Positions 17,503 to 29,686 are shown, counted from the stretch's first letter. The stretch: DNA of 64,000 nt from Acidithiobacillus thiooxidans ATCC 19377 (GCF_009662475.1 NZ_CP045571.1:2974501-3038500); one strand, 5' to 3'. Made by a program: numbers and translations. Notes: generated by a model not told the origin, from the sequence alone.

Positions 17503-18038
17503 CAGATGCATTACCCATGCACGGCACCACCATACTTTGCGTGCGTCGCGGCAGCAATGTGGTGATGGCCGGAGATGGTCAGGTAACTTTTGGCAATACC
17601 GTCATGAAAGGCAATGCCCGCAAGGTACGCCGCATTGAACCGGGCGTATTGACTGGCTTCGCGGGGGCCACCGCCGATGCTTTTACCCTGCTCGAACGCT
17701 TTGAGGCCAAACTGAAAGCCCATCCCGGACAACTGGCCAAGGCGGCCGTTGAACTCGCCAAAGAGTGGCGCACCGACCGGGTATTGCGGCGCCTGGAGGC
17801 GATGCTGGCCGTTGCGGACGATAAACAAAGTCTGATTATTACCGGCCAGGGCGATGTGCTGGAACCGGAATTCGGCATTATTGCCATTGGCTCCGGCGGT
17901 CCATTTGCCCTTTCTGCAGCCCGTGCCCTGCTTGAAAATACCGAGTTGCCAGCCCGTGAGGTCGCCGAACGGGCGCTGGGCATCGCCGGGGACATCTGCA
18001 TTTATACCAACCACAACCATACGATTGAAGAACTATGA
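17499..18038 (+). CDS. hslV: ATP-dependent protease subunit HslV
   Basis: A 179-residue proteasome-like peptidase; hexameric rings stack with HslU. The mature N-terminal nucleophile is Thr10 in [12 protein letters not shown], so a nine-residue propeptide must be removed, longer than in E. coli where only Met precedes it. Other landmarks are [15 protein letters not shown] and [14 protein letters not shown]. HslVU degrades misfolded proteins and regulators such as SulA and sigma-32. It is coupled to xerC upstream and hslU downstream by short overlaps. Confidence 0.97.
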   Translation: MTDALPMHGTTILCVRRGSNVVMAGDGQVTFGNTVMKGNARKVRRIEPGVLTGFAGATADAFTLLERFEAKLKAHPGQLAKAAVELAKEWRTDRVLRRLEAMLAVADDKQSLIITGQGDVLEPEFGIIAIGSGGPFALSAARALLENTELPAREVAERALGIAGDICIYTNHNHTIEEL

Positions 18039-19363
18039 GCATGTCTGAAATGACCCCCCGTGAAATCGTCCAGGAACTGGACAAGTACATCATCGGCCAG
18101 TCTGACGCCAAGCGTGCAGTGGCAATTGCCCTGCGCAACCGCTGGCGGCGCGGCCAGGTGCCTGCCCCCCTGCATCAGGAAATCACCCCCAAAAACATCC
18201 TGATGATTGGGCCTACCGGCGTCGGCAAAACCGAAATTGCCCGCCGTCTGGCGCAATTGGCCAACGCCCCTTTCATCAAGGTCGAAGCCACCAAATTCAC
18301 AGAAGTGGGTTACGTCGGCAAGGATGTGGAATCCATTATCCGGGACTTGACCGAAACGGCCGTAGACATGATTCGTAGTGAACGCCAAACGGCCATGCGC
18401 CAGCGCGCTGAAGAAATGGCCGAAGAACGCATTCTCGATGCGTTGATTCCCGGCCCCCGGGACAGCACGGTGCCACGCAGCGATGAAGGGACCCGCCAGA
18501 AATTCCGCAAAATGCTCCGCGAGGGCAAGCTGGATCAGCAGGAAATCGAAATTGAGGTTGCGGCTCCCAAAGCGGGTGTGGAAATCATGGCACCAGCGGG
18601 TATGGAAGAAATGACCAACCAGCTGCGGGATATGTTCTCCAATATGTCCCAGGGTAAAACCAGCACCCGCAAGGTGCCGGTGGCAGAAGCCCGGCGTCTG
18701 CTGACGGAAGACGAAGCTGCCAAGCTGGTCAATGAAGAAGAAGTACGGGCTCTGGCCCTGGAAAGGGTGCAATCTGGCGGCATTGTTTTCATTGATGAAA
18801 TCGACAAAGTCGCCGTGCGCTCCGGTAGTCAGCAGGGTACCGACATTTCCCGGGAAGGGGTGCAGCGGGATTTGTTGCCGCTAGTGGAAGGATCCAACGT
18901 CAGCACCCGTTATGGCGTGGTGAAAACCGACCATATCCTGTTCATTGCCTCCGGGGCATTTCATCTCAGCAAACCTTCGGACCTGATCCCGGAACTGCAG
19001 GGACGACTCCCCATTCGCGTAGAGTTGGATGCCCTGAGTGCGGCAGACCTGGTCCGTATTCTGCAGGAGCCAGAAAACGCCCTGGTTCGTCAGTACAGCG
19101 CCCTGCTCGCCAGTGATGGGGTCACACTGCAATTTACTGATGATGGCGTACAGCGCATTGCCGAAATCGCGCAACAGGTCAACGAACGGGTCGAGAACAT
19201 TGGCGCCCGCCGCCTGCATACCATCATGGAACGCCTGCTGGAAGAAGTGGCTTTTTCAGCGCCAGACCTGAGTCAGCCCAGCGTGGAAGTCAACGCAGCC
19301 TATGTGGATGGACGCTTGCAGGACCTCGCCCAGGACGAAGACCTGTCCCGCTATATTTTATAA
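18035..19363 (+). CDS. hslU: HslU ATPase, unfoldase partner of HslV
   Basis: A 442-residue AAA+ unfoldase. Walker A is GPTGVGKTE (59-67) and Walker B is [10 protein letters not shown]. The insertion I domain (about 110-235) and the sensor-2 segment near [14 protein letters not shown] are present, and the extreme C-terminus DLSRYIL is the tail that docks into HslV. The ATG overlaps the hslV stop (ATGA). It converges with the rpoH/DsrE-like pair, leaving 26 bp between the stops. Confidence 0.98.
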   Translation: MSMSEMTPREIVQELDKYIIGQSDAKRAVAIALRNRWRRGQVPAPLHQEITPKNILMIGPTGVGKTEIARRLAQLANAPFIKVEATKFTEVGYVGKDVESIIRDLTETAVDMIRSERQTAMRQRAEEMAEERILDALIPGPRDSTVPRSDEGTRQKFRKMLREGKLDQQEIEIEVAAPKAGVEIMAPAGMEEMTNQLRDMFSNMSQGKTSTRKVPVAEARRLLTEDEAAKLVNEEEVRALALERVQSGGIVFIDEIDKVAVRSGSQQGTDISREGVQRDLLPLVEGSNVSTRYGVVKTDHILFIASGAFHLSKPSDLIPELQGRLPIRVELDALSAADLVRILQEPENALVRQYSALLASDGVTLQFTDDGVQRIAEIAQQVNERVENIGARRLHTIMERLLEEVAFSAPDLSQPSVEVNAAYVDGRLQDLAQDEDLSRYIL

Positions 19364-19389
19364 ATTGGGTTGTGTTACCGAAATGTAGC

Positions 19390-19713
19390 TCACGGCTTGA
19401 GATAAAACGCTCCGGCCGCCTGGGCTTGGGCAATGGCAATGACACCAGACAGAACCAGATGACTGCCAGCAGGCCGGGCGGCTGGATCAAGGCCCATGTT
19501 GCGCAGACTGTTTTCACAAAAATCCACACATAAACCGGCGCTGATCCGCTCTTCGATTTCCCGCCGCCAGTGACCATGCGCCCACAATGATACCGGGGAC
19601 TGACCATTGGCAATAACGCGCAGCGCCTGTTCGGGATCCGCCGCCGCTGCATTGCGCACATTGGCCAACAAATTCGGCCAGCGCCCTGCATCATCAATAT
19701 GAAACAACAGCAT
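19390..19713 (-). CDS. DsrE-like sulfur-relay family protein
   Basis: A 107-residue DsrE/DsrF-like protein: an opening beta strand (LLFHIDDAG), then EQALRVIANG, and the conserved cysteine in VDFCENSLRNMGLD (about residues 68-81). Members of this family carry persulfides during sulfur oxidation or tRNA thiolation. It starts at ATG 19713, 4 bp after the rpoH stop, so it is probably the second gene of the rpoH operon. The link between a heat-shock sigma factor and a sulfur-relay protein is unexplained. Confidence 0.78.
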   Translation of the reverse strand: MLLFHIDDAGRWPNLLANVRNAAAADPEQALRVIANGQSPVSLWAHGHWRREIEERISAGLCVDFCENSLRNMGLDPAARPAGSHLVLSGVIAIAQAQAAGAFYLKP

Positions 19714-19717
19714 CGTT

Positions 19718-20578
19718 TCAGGCCGCCGGACTGAGTGCCAGCATTTTCTGACGCAGCTTGCCCATGCTGCTTTTTTCCAGCTGGCGGATACGCTCTGCCG
19801 AAACTCCCAGCTCATCACCCAGCACTTGTAGGGTCTTGGGATCTTCGCTGAGCCAACGGTTTTCAATGATGTAGCGATCACGCTGAGGCAGGGCCGACAA
19901 GGCACTCTGCAATACGGTATGCTGGTGCTCGTCCCAATCCCTATCCAGGAGTTGATCCACAGTGGACTCCGCAGGATCAGCCAGTTCCATGACCCGCGAA
20001 TGACCACTTTCCTCATCGGGCTCCATATTCAGGGAATAGTCATGACCAGTCATCCGGCCTTCCATTTCCAGCACCTGCTCCCGGGTAACGCCAAGATCTT
20101 CAGCAATGGCCGCACTTTCCTCACCACTCAACCAGCCCGTGTGGGTTCGGCTGGAACGCAGATTAAAGAACAGCTTGCGCTGGGCCTTGGTGGTAGCCAC
20201 TTTGACAATACGCCAGTTGCGCAAAATGAATTCATGAATTTCCGCTTTGACCCAATGTACGGCAAAAGAGACCAGGCGTACGCCATGATCAGGATCATAG
20301 CGCTTGACGGCTTTCATCAGACCGATATTCCCTTCCTGAATCAGGTCGGCTTCCTGCAGGCCGTAGCCCCGATAACCCCGGGCAATCCGCACCACAAAGC
20401 GCAAATGACTGAGCACCAGGGATTTTGCCGCTTCGACATCGTCATGATCGCGCAGACGCAGGGCCAGATCCCGCTCTTCTTCAGGCTCCAGCATGGGCTG
20501 GGCATTGACAAAACGCAGGTAAGCCGTCAGCCCGTCTGCACTGACCAAATCCCTACTGGCTATAGCAAGTTCATTCAT
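19718..20578 (-). CDS. rpoH: Heat-shock sigma factor RpoH (sigma-32)
   Basis: A 286-residue sigma-70-family group 3 factor. Region 2 (HLRFVVRIARGYRGYGL, QEGNIGLMKAVKRYDP, RLVSFAVHWVKAEI) recognises -10 DNA. The RpoH box is visible in QRKLFFNLR. Region 4 (RDRYIIENRWL, DELGVSAERIRQLEKSSM) reads -35 DNA. I chose the ATG at 20578 (MNELAIAS); the open frame starts six codons earlier. It directs chaperone and protease genes on protein-folding stress. A sigma-32-type promoter is visible upstream. Confidence 0.96.
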   Translation of the reverse strand: MNELAIASRDLVSADGLTAYLRFVNAQPMLEPEEERDLALRLRDHDDVEAAKSLVLSHLRFVVRIARGYRGYGLQEADLIQEGNIGLMKAVKRYDPDHGVRLVSFAVHWVKAEIHEFILRNWRIVKVATTKAQRKLFFNLRSSRTHTGWLSGEESAAIAEDLGVTREQVLEMEGRMTGHDYSLNMEPDEESGHSRVMELADPAESTVDQLLDRDWDEHQHTVLQSALSALPQRDRYIIENRWLSEDPKTLQVLGDELGVSAERIRQLEKSSMGKLRQKMLALSPAA

Positions 20579-20686
20579 AGTTAGTCCTCGCAACAATCAA
20601 CATACATTGGACTCTCAAGATCTGCAGCTGGTTCCTTAATTCCAAAAACTGAGCCGAGCCTCTCAATACATATAGAGCATAAGGAT

Positions 20687-20716
20687 TAGATGGAGATCCC
20701 GAACAATATTTTCAAG
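20687..20716 (-). promoter_or_regulatory. Candidate sigma-32 promoter for rpoH
   Basis: On the minus strand CTTGAAA (20710-20716) is followed, after 14 nt, by CTCCATCTA (20687-20695). This fits the sigma-32 consensus CTTGAAA / CCCCATNT with the usual spacing. It lies about 110 bp upstream of the rpoH start, in the gap after ftsX, and points into rpoH, suggesting positive autoregulation. Confidence 0.6.
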
Positions 20717-20729
20717 GGCAGCTCATCCA

Positions 20730-21638
20730 TTATGAAAAAGTATGGTCGAGGTGTTGACCCACTGCAAGGCGTGAACCCAGCCAACCAAGAATAGCGCTGA
20801 TAATAATCAGGATCAGTCCTTCCAGACCCGTCAGGCCTAAAAGCTGAAACCGGGTACCATACAAAGTCGCCAGACGATCAACCGGTTCCTGCAAAATCGC
20901 GATGGTAATCGCAATAATAATCCAGGCCAGTATTCCGGCAATGGCCCCCTGAATCAGTCCCTGATACAAAAACGGCCGGCGGATGAAGGCCCGCGTTGCC
21001 CCCACCAGACTGGCAATATCAATTTCATCGCGGCGCTGGGCAATATGCAGGCGAATGGTATTACCCATAACCAGAATTGCACCCACGGCCAACATAATGG
21101 CCAAAATCCAGACAGCCCTTTTGCCCAGGGCCAGAATGGCCTGCAGACGTGCCACCCAATGCAAATCGGATTGGGCACTGGCAACTCCGGGTTGACGCGC
21201 CCACTCCTGAACTTGCGCCTGCAAGGCCGCCGGACTTTCAGATAATGGATTCAGTTCAACAATAAACGAAGCCGGGAGTGGGTTTTCTCCGAGAATTTTG
21301 ATGGCAGCCGTCATTCCGGCGTTTTTTTCAAACGTTTTCAATGCGGCTTCCTTACCGACATAGCGCACATTGACGACTCCGGTGCTGCCCTGTAACTGCT
21401 TCTGCAGCTGCTGTATGTCTTGCTCTGTAGCATCCTGATGGAGAAAAAGTGAAATCTGGGCTTGATCTCGCCATTGCCCAAACAATTGCTGGAGATTATT
21501 GAGCGCCGCAAAAAGGCCCACAGGTAGCGCCAGCACAATAGCCAGGGCAAAAATGGTCATTAGCGTTGCTAACGGCTGCTTCAGCAGGGTGTTCAAGGCA
21601 TTTTGGGCGGCTTCCCGACGAATATGTAAGGCACTCAC
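20730..21638 (-). CDS. ftsX: Cell division protein FtsX
   Basis: A 302-residue four-helix membrane subunit of the FtsEX complex. A first helix (LATLMTIFALAIVLALPVGL, about 21-40) precedes a large periplasmic domain (about 45-165) that in relatives activates peptidoglycan amidases through EnvC. Three more helices follow (AVWILAIMLAVGAILVMG and two near the C-terminus). The start is GTG, overlapping the ftsE stop. ATP use by FtsE drives conformational change in the periplasm at the septum. Confidence 0.96.
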   Translation of the reverse strand: MSALHIRREAAQNALNTLLKQPLATLMTIFALAIVLALPVGLFAALNNLQQLFGQWRDQAQISLFLHQDATEQDIQQLQKQLQGSTGVVNVRYVGKEAALKTFEKNAGMTAAIKILGENPLPASFIVELNPLSESPAALQAQVQEWARQPGVASAQSDLHWVARLQAILALGKRAVWILAIMLAVGAILVMGNTIRLHIAQRRDEIDIASLVGATRAFIRRPFLYQGLIQGAIAGILAWIIIAITIAILQEPVDRLATLYGTRFQLLGLTGLEGLILIIISAILGWLGSRLAVGQHLDHTFS

Positions 21639-22306
21639 GCGGATTTCTCCTTGGAATTTTGTAGCATCCCTTGCTCCAGATGAAAGACGGGGAGCCCCAA
21701 ACGTTCTACCTGGGACTGGTCATGGGTAGCCACCAGAACCGTGGTACCGTGCTGATGAAAGTCCCGGAACAGATCCAGAATTTCCGTGCTCAACGAACCA
21801 TCGAGATTACCGGTCGGCTCATCGGCGAGCAAAATTTCCGGGGTATGCACAATGGCCCGGGCAATCCCCACCCGCTGCTGTTCGCCGCCCGACAGAGTGG
21901 CCGGCAAATTATGAATCCGGTTACCCAATCCGACTTTTTCCAGCGCTGCCCTTACCCGGCTCTGAATCTGCTTTCCAGATACCCCACTGACCTGCAAAGT
22001 CAGGGCGACATTATTGAACACGTCACGATCCATCAATAATTTGTGATCCTGAAAAACCACCCCAATGCGCCGACGATAGGCGGGGATATGGCGTTTTTTC
22101 AGGGTCGAAACATCCACGCCATTGACCATCAGCGTGCCATGACTGACGTCCTCCAGACGCAACAACAATTTCAGAAGCGTGCTTTTGCCTGCCCCCGAAG
22201 GCCCAGTCAATAAAGCCATCTGCCCGGTCGGCAATTTAAGATTCAGTTCACGCAGCACATGATGGCGGCCGGGATAATGTTTGGTGACATTGATAAATTC
22301 AATCAT
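21635..22306 (-). CDS. ftsE: Cell division ATP-binding protein FtsE
   Basis: A 223-residue ABC ATPase partnering FtsX. Walker A is [16 protein letters not shown] (34-49), Q-loop VVFQDHKLL, signature [14 protein letters not shown], Walker [13 protein letters not shown], and the H-loop is in VATHD. Start and stop overlap ftsY and ftsX by 4 bp each (ATGA-type), giving the standard ftsYEX operon. The division site recruits it through FtsX and FtsZ. Confidence 0.97.
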   Translation of the reverse strand: MIEFINVTKHYPGRHHVLRELNLKLPTGQMALLTGPSGAGKSTLLKLLLRLEDVSHGTLMVNGVDVSTLKKRHIPAYRRRIGVVFQDHKLLMDRDVFNNVALTLQVSGVSGKQIQSRVRAALEKVGLGNRIHNLPATLSGGEQQRVGIARAIVHTPEILLADEPTGNLDGSLSTEILDLFRDFHQHGTTVLVATHDQSQVERLGLPVFHLEQGMLQNSKEKSA

Positions 22307-23490
22307 GACTTCGGCTCCGCGAAGAGGGCATCAACAAAAGATTCTGGATCAAAGGGACGCAAGTCAGCCACCTGTTCGCCTACACCAATGTAACGAATCG
22401 GAATCGGCAGAGCCTTGGCAATAGCCGCCACCACCCCGCCCTTGGCGGTGCCATCCAGTTTGGTAATACAGATACCCGTCAGACCAATAGCCTCATGAAA
22501 CTGCTGGGCCTGATTCAGGGCATTTTGTCCGGTTCCTGCATCCAGCACCAACCAGACCTGATGGGGCGCTTCGGGATCCTTCTTTGCCAGTACTCTTTTG
22601 ACTTTTTTCAGTTCTTCCATCAAATGGTCCTGGGTATGCAGGCGTCCTGCCGTATCGGCAATGAGCAGATCGGCAGATCGGGCCCGCGCCGCCGCAAACG
22701 CATCAAAAACTACCGAGGCACTATCCGCACCGGTTCCCTGCGCAACTACCGGAACCTGCACCCGTTGTCCCCAGCCCTGCAACTGTTCAACCGCAGCCGC
22801 CCGAAAAGTGTCTCCGGCCGCCAGCACCATGGAAAACCCATCGGCCTTCCAGCGTGCGGCGAGCTTGCCCGTAGTCGTCGTTTTCCCGGCACCATTGATG
22901 CCTACCATCATCAATACCTGCGTCCGTCCCTTTTCCGGCACCCAGAGTTCCGCACGCGGCCGCAAAATATCGAGCAACGCATCGCGCAGGGCTTTTTTCA
23001 GGATGGCAGGATCTGTCAGTTCCTTACGACGCACTTTTTCCGTCACCGAGGCCATGATTTCCCGAGTCGCTGCAGAACCCAGATCCGCTTGTAACAATAA
23101 CGCTTCCAGATCTTCCAGCAATTCGTCATCAATGACTTTTTTACCCAGGACCAGTCGGCCGACGCCTTCGGTAAATTGCTCCCGACTCCGGTTCAGACCC
23201 TCTCGTAGTCGTGCAAAAAGCCCTTTTTGCACGGAACCAGCGGCAGGTTCGGCAGCAGGCAACGCCATATCGGGAGACTCCGCTGGCTGATCTTCCGGCT
23301 CTTCCAATAGCTGTGCGGGTGGCGGGGTGGTCTCATCTTCAGATGCGGCTTCTGGTACTGCCTCAACATGTGCAGGCAGAACAGTCTCAGGTTTTTCCTC
23401 AGCAGGCTCAGGCTGGACAGTTGCGTCAGCGGCTTCTGTCATTTCCTCCTGAGAAGGGCTTTTGTTACGCTTGAACCAGTTAAAAACCAT
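22303..23490 (-). CDS. ftsY: Signal recognition particle receptor FtsY
   Basis: A 395-residue SRP receptor GTPase. The acidic N-terminal A domain (about 12-90, rich in Glu, Pro and Ala) mediates membrane contact. The helical N domain (LVLGKKVIDDELLEDLEALLLQAD) and G domain follow. The G1 loop is GINGAGKTTTTGKLA, DTAGR is G3, and TKLDGTAKGG is G4. It delivers ribosome-nascent chains to SecYEG. It is first in the ftsYEX operon and divergent from rsmD; the 116-bp gap must hold both promoters. Confidence 0.97.
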   Translation of the reverse strand: MVFNWFKRNKSPSQEEMTEAADATVQPEPAEEKPETVLPAHVEAVPEAASEDETTPPPAQLLEEPEDQPAESPDMALPAAEPAAGSVQKGLFARLREGLNRSREQFTEGVGRLVLGKKVIDDELLEDLEALLLQADLGSAATREIMASVTEKVRRKELTDPAILKKALRDALLDILRPRAELWVPEKGRTQVLMMVGINGAGKTTTTGKLAARWKADGFSMVLAAGDTFRAAAVEQLQGWGQRVQVPVVAQGTGADSASVVFDAFAAARARSADLLIADTAGRLHTQDHLMEELKKVKRVLAKKDPEAPHQVWLVLDAGTGQNALNQAQQFHEAIGLTGICITKLDGTAKGGVVAAIAKALPIPIRYIGVGEQVADLRPFDPESFVDALFAEPKS

Positions 23491-23606
23491 TGAACGGGCA
23501 GAACCTCAGACATTATGAATAGTTGCATTATCCACCGAAGCAGCGCAGCGAACAATGCGCCCATCGCTGATGACTATCTGTCACCGGCAATTTGGGGTAA
23601 AAATCC

Positions 23607-24158
23607 ATGACCGTCAGCATCATTGCTGGACGGCATCGAGGTCGCCGGCTGTTGACCCCCTCAGATTCAGGCGTTCGCCCTACGCCCGGGGTAGTCCGTG
23701 AACGACTGTTTAACTGGTTGGGCGGGGTGGTTGCAGGCGCGCGGGTTCTGGACCTTTTCGCCGGAAGTGGCGCTTTGGGGCTGGAAGCCTGGTCAAGAGA
23801 TGCCAAGGAAGTGGTTTTTGTCGAAAAAAATCCCCGGCATCGCGCCCTGTTGTTACAGAATCTCAAGGCTTGTGGGATTCCGGAAAGCCAGCTTGCCGGC
23901 AAGAATGCTCTGCACTATCTACAGCAGAATGCGCCTTCCTTTGATATAGTGTTTGCTGATCCGCCCTTTGATCAGGGCTGGCCGCAGCGTCTGGCGTCTT
24001 GTTTTGCTGCCTGCGCAACATCGGAAAAACCCTGCTGGCTTTACCTGGAAAGCTCGGCTGCGGAACAATGGCAGGCCGCAGATATTCCTCAAGGTTGGCA
24101 GTCTTATCGCCACGGACATTGTGGTGATGCTTTTTACACCCTGTTTAGCAAGCAGTAG
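23607..24158 (+). CDS. rsmD: 16S rRNA (guanine-966-N2)-methyltransferase RsmD
   Basis: A 183-residue N2-guanine methyltransferase acting on G966 of 16S rRNA in assembled 30S subunits. It starts with the family's IIAGRHRGRRL and RPTPGVVRERLFNWL. The SAM loop is VLDLFAGSGALGLEA and the catalytic motif is DPPF (in FADPPFDQGW). coaD follows 6 bp later, a widely conserved rsmD-coaD pairing. Confidence 0.95.
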   Translation: MTVSIIAGRHRGRRLLTPSDSGVRPTPGVVRERLFNWLGGVVAGARVLDLFAGSGALGLEAWSRDAKEVVFVEKNPRHRALLLQNLKACGIPESQLAGKNALHYLQQNAPSFDIVFADPPFDQGWPQRLASCFAACATSEKPCWLYLESSAAEQWQAADIPQGWQSYRHGHCGDAFYTLFSKQ

Positions 24159-24164
24159 GAGCAC

Positions 24165-24689
24165 ATGCGCACAAAACCTCAGCCCAGACGGATTATATAT
24201 CCCGGCACTTTTGATCCAATCACCCATGGGCATGAAGACCTGGTCCGCCGCGCTGCCCAGCTTTTTGACGAGGTCGTGGTGGCCATCGCCTCGGAAACTC
24301 CCAAAAATCCCATATTTCCTCTAACTGAAAGAGTCGCCCTGGCCACGGAAACCCTCACAGGCATTCCGGGAGTCCGGGTACGCGCTTTTTCCGGATTATT
24401 GATCCACCTCTTGCAGGAAGAAAAAACCCATCTGATTTTGCGCGGGTTGCGCGCCATTTCTGATTTTGAGCATGAATTTCAATTGGCCTCCATCAATCGC
24501 CGCATGGATGCGCAAATTGAGACCCTGTTTTTGATGACTTCTGATCAGCATACTTTTCTTTCCTCCAGCCTGGTTCGGGAAATCAGTCGCCTGGGCGGAG
24601 ATGTCAGCGCTTTTGTCCATCCTGCGGTAGCCAGCGCCCTGAAAAGACATTTTCTTAACGGAGTGGACCTAAGCCATTCAGAAAAGTAG
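24165..24689 (+). CDS. coaD: Phosphopantetheine adenylyltransferase CoaD
   Basis: A 174-residue nucleotidyltransferase making dephospho-CoA from 4'-phosphopantetheine and ATP, the fourth step of CoA synthesis. It carries YPGTFDPITHGHEDL with the TxGH-like HGH motif, LRGLRAISDFEHEFQ, and the second ATP motif in TFLSSSLVREISRLGG. AGGAG precedes the ATG. The enzyme forms hexamers in relatives and is feedback-controlled by CoA. Confidence 0.96.
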   Translation: MRTKPQPRRIIYPGTFDPITHGHEDLVRRAAQLFDEVVVAIASETPKNPIFPLTERVALATETLTGIPGVRVRAFSGLLIHLLQEEKTHLILRGLRAISDFEHEFQLASINRRMDAQIETLFLMTSDQHTFLSSSLVREISRLGGDVSAFVHPAVASALKRHFLNGVDLSHSEK

Positions 24690-24717
24690 AATATGCTATT
24701 GATCCAAGGAGAAATAA

Positions 24718-26932
<2,215 letters not shown>

Positions 26933-26948
26933 GGGTACTCCCGACAGG

Positions 26949-27761
26949 TCAGTGCTGACAATGGGAACAATAAGTGGTCGCCCGCCCGCCGATGCGTATT
27001 CCCTGCAAAGCTTTTCCACAGCGGATACAGGCTTGTCCTTCTCGTCCGTATACCGCCAGAGATAGTCGAAAATATCCATTTCTGCCATCTGGTCGGGTAA
27101 AGTCGCGCAGAGTCGTCCCCCCCTGCTGAATAGCAGCTTCCAGCACGACACGCACGGCTGCGGCCAGGAGGGTGTAGCGAGCCAGAGAGATGCGTCCGGC
27201 CGGGCGACGCGGATCAATGCCTGCGGCAAAAAGGGCCTCATTGGCGTAAATATTTCCCACACCCACCACTTGATGCGCATCCATCAGAAAGGCTTTTACC
27301 GGAATCTGGCGCTGACGACTCTGAGCATGGAGATAGGCTCCGGAAAAATCCTCGCCCAGAGGTTCGGGACCAAGGCGGGCAATCAATGGGTGCGTATCCG
27401 CTTCTTTCAGCCAGCAAAGTACGCCAAAACGGCGGGGATCATGGAAACGCAAACACGTATCCTGAGCAAAAAGCAGGTCCACATGATCATGCTTCTCCAC
27501 CGGAGTGTCCTGCGGGAGTACCCGCAAGTGTCCACTCATCCCCAAATGAATCAGAATGCTGCCCCGTTGCAAATCCAGCAGCAGATATTTGCCGCGCCGT
27601 CTTATTTGCTCCAGTTTCTGACCGGCAACCTGCGCGCTCAAGTCCGCATTCACAGCCAGGCGCAAACGTGATTCACGCACGATCGCGCCCTGCAGATTTT
27701 TTCCCAAAAGATGCGGACTGATTCCCAGACGGGTCACTTCCACTTCCGGTAACTCAGGCAT
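26949..27761 (-). CDS. mutM: Formamidopyrimidine-DNA glycosylase MutM (Fpg)
   Basis: A 270-residue base-excision repair enzyme removing 8-oxoguanine. The mature N-terminus PELPEVEV has the catalytic Pro and Glu. The helix-two-turn-helix segment includes VVGVGNIYANEALFAAGI. The C-terminal zinc finger has CIRCGKAL and CSHCQH. The ATG at 27761 places Pro directly after Met, as catalysis requires. It overlaps prmC by 8 bp. Oxidised-base repair suits an aerobic metal- or sulfur-oxidising lifestyle. Confidence 0.97.
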   Translation of the reverse strand: MPELPEVEVTRLGISPHLLGKNLQGAIVRESRLRLAVNADLSAQVAGQKLEQIRRRGKYLLLDLQRGSILIHLGMSGHLRVLPQDTPVEKHDHVDLLFAQDTCLRFHDPRRFGVLCWLKEADTHPLIARLGPEPLGEDFSGAYLHAQSRQRQIPVKAFLMDAHQVVGVGNIYANEALFAAGIDPRRPAGRISLARYTLLAAAVRVVLEAAIQQGGTTLRDFTRPDGRNGYFRLSLAVYGREGQACIRCGKALQGIRIGGRATTYCSHCQH

Positions 27762-28599
27762 GATCAGGACTCCTGGCACTACTTACACGTTCTCTGCCCG
27801 CCAGATCACAATGCGTGTGTACCTGCTGAAAACCATGGTCATGCAGGAGTGTGTGCACTGCAGCAGCTTGCTCGCAACCATGCTCCAGCAAAATACGTCC
27901 CCCCGGGCGCAAGCGCGAACGGGCACCGATAATAATAGGTTCCAGACATTCCAGACCCGTTGCACCAGCCACCAGCGCAGTCCTGGGCTCATGCTGTAAG
28001 TCCGGCAGATGGGGGTCATTACTGGCGAGATAAGGCGGGTTGGAAATAATTTGATCAAAACGCAGGTTCGGATCCAGGGGAGTATACCAATCACCTTGCA
28101 ACCACTGGATGTTTTTCACCCCGATTCGATCCCCATTCAGCCGGGCGACGGCCAAGGCTTCCGGGCTTTGCTCCACCGCAAAAACGCTGGCTTGCGGCCG
28201 TTCACGGGCCAGCACCAGGGCCAGTGCTCCGGACCCTGTGCCCAGATCAAGCAGTTGCAGGTCATCCTCTACCTGACTCTCCATAAGCGCCAGACTGACC
28301 AGCAATTCACTATCGGGACGAGGAATTAATACTGCAGCAGTGACTGTCAGATCCAGTCCATAAAAGGACCATTCACCCAGACAGTAAGCCAGAGGCACAC
28401 CGCTGAGTCGCTGGTCCAGAAGTGTCTGTAATTGTGCTCTTTCAGTGGGAGTCAAAACCTTTTGCGGGTTTATCAAAAGTTCCGTGGAACGGAGACCGAG
28501 ACCATGGGTCATCAACCAGCGCGCTTCCTGGATAGGCTGGTCACTGACTGCCGCCAACTGTGCACCCAGATGGCGCTGCCAATCCTGAAGACTAATCAT
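27754..28599 (-). CDS. prmC: Release-factor glutamine methyltransferase PrmC
   Basis: A 281-residue N5-glutamine methyltransferase that modifies the GGQ glutamine of release factors, raising termination efficiency. The SAM loop is [16 protein letters not shown], the catalytic motif is NPPY ([10 protein letters not shown]), and the N-terminal helical domain binds the release factor. It sits directly downstream of prfA, its substrate, with an 8-bp overlap. The ATG at 28599 is preferred over the adjacent GTG at 28602. Confidence 0.96.
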   Translation of the reverse strand: MISLQDWQRHLGAQLAAVSDQPIQEARWLMTHGLGLRSTELLINPQKVLTPTERAQLQTLLDQRLSGVPLAYCLGEWSFYGLDLTVTAAVLIPRPDSELLVSLALMESQVEDDLQLLDLGTGSGALALVLARERPQASVFAVEQSPEALAVARLNGDRIGVKNIQWLQGDWYTPLDPNLRFDQIISNPPYLASNDPHLPDLQHEPRTALVAGATGLECLEPIIIGARSRLRPGGRILLEHGCEQAAAVHTLLHDHGFQQVHTHCDLAGRERVSSARSPDHA

Positions 28600-29686
28600 C
28601 ACCCAGATTTTGCAGCAAATCGGCCTGATATTCCTTGATCAGCGGCTCAATCACGGCATCCAGATCTCCCGCCAGAATAGCTTCCAGCCGGTACAAGGTC
28701 AGATTGATCCGATGATCCGTCAGGCGTCCTTGCGGAAAATTATAAGTACGAATGCGTTCGGAGCGATCACCGGAACCAATCAAAAGCCGCCGGGTTTGTG
28801 CAGCACTGCTCTGCTGTTTTTCCTGCTCTGTTTCCAGCAGTCGGGCCTGTAACAAGGCCATCGCCTTGGCGCGGTTTTTGTGCTGTGAGCGATCTTCCTG
28901 ACAGGCTACCACCAGACCCGAAGGAATATGGGTAATCCGGATAGCCGAATCGGTCTTGTTGATGTGCTGACCACCGGCGCCACTGGCTCGAAAGGTATCA
29001 ATTCGCAGATCCGCAGGATTGATATTGATCTCGCTGACCGTATCCACCTCCGGCAATACCGCCACCGTACAGGCGGAGGTATGGATACGCCCCTGGGCTT
29101 CAGTTTCCGGGACGCGCTGAACCCGATGGCCGCCCGATTCAAACTTGAGTCGGGAATAAGCACCGCGCCCGCTGATTTCCAGCACGGCCTCCTTGTAGCC
29201 GCCCCGCTCCGACTCCGATGCGGACAACAACAGCACTGTAAAACCCTGACTCTCGGCATAACGGGTATACATGCGCACCAGGTCGCCGGCAAACAGAGCG
29301 GCTTCTTCTCCCCCGGTCCCCGCACGTACTTCCACGAAAACGTTGCGCTCATCATTGGGGTCTTTGGGCAACAAGCGCAAGCGCAAGGACTCTTCCAGTT
29401 CCTCCAGATCTTTATTGGCGCTCGCCAGCTCGTCATGGGCCATTTCCCGCAAATCGGGATCGCGCTCTTCAAGCAGCATTTTTTCCGCCTCGTCATGATC
29501 GCGTTGGCGCTGTTCGTGACGGCGTAACAAATCCAGTATGGGACTGATTTCACCCAACTCCCTGGAAAGGCTCTGAAAGCGCTGGGTATCATTGACCAAC
29601 TCAGGGCTGGTCAACATCTGGCTCAGCTCTTCAAAGCGAAAGGCCAATTGTTCCAGCTGGCCCTGCAAACGCGGACTGAGGCTCAT
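28592..29686 (-). CDS. prfA: Peptide chain release factor 1
   Basis: A 364-residue RF1 that terminates translation at UAA and UAG. The catalytic GGQ is in [14 protein letters not shown] (about residues 227-240). RF1 identity is supported by location between hemA and prmC and by the absence of the RF2 programmed frameshift. A coiled N-terminal domain ([19 protein letters not shown]) is normal for the family. The start overlaps the hemA stop. Confidence 0.97.
   Translation of the reverse strand: MSLSPRLQGQLEQLAFRFEELSQMLTSPELVNDTQRFQSLSRELGEISPILDLLRRHEQRQRDHDEAEKMLLEERDPDLREMAHDELASANKDLEELEESLRLRLLPKDPNDERNVFVEVRAGTGGEEAALFAGDLVRMYTRYAESQGFTVLLLSASESERGGYKEAVLEISGRGAYSRLKFESGGHRVQRVPETEAQGRIHTSACTVAVLPEVDTVSEININPADLRIDTFRASGAGGQHINKTDSAIRITHIPSGLVVACQEDRSQHKNRAKAMALLQARLLETEQEKQQSSAAQTRRLLIGSGDRSERIRTYNFPQGRLTDHRINLTLYRLEAILAGDLDAVIEPLIKEYQADLLQNLGDD

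Noticed and set aside
26933-27280. N-terminal extension of the dynamin-like protein
   Set aside because: It overlaps mutM in another frame and shows no dynamin similarity; ATG 26932 lies 16 bp after the mutM stop.
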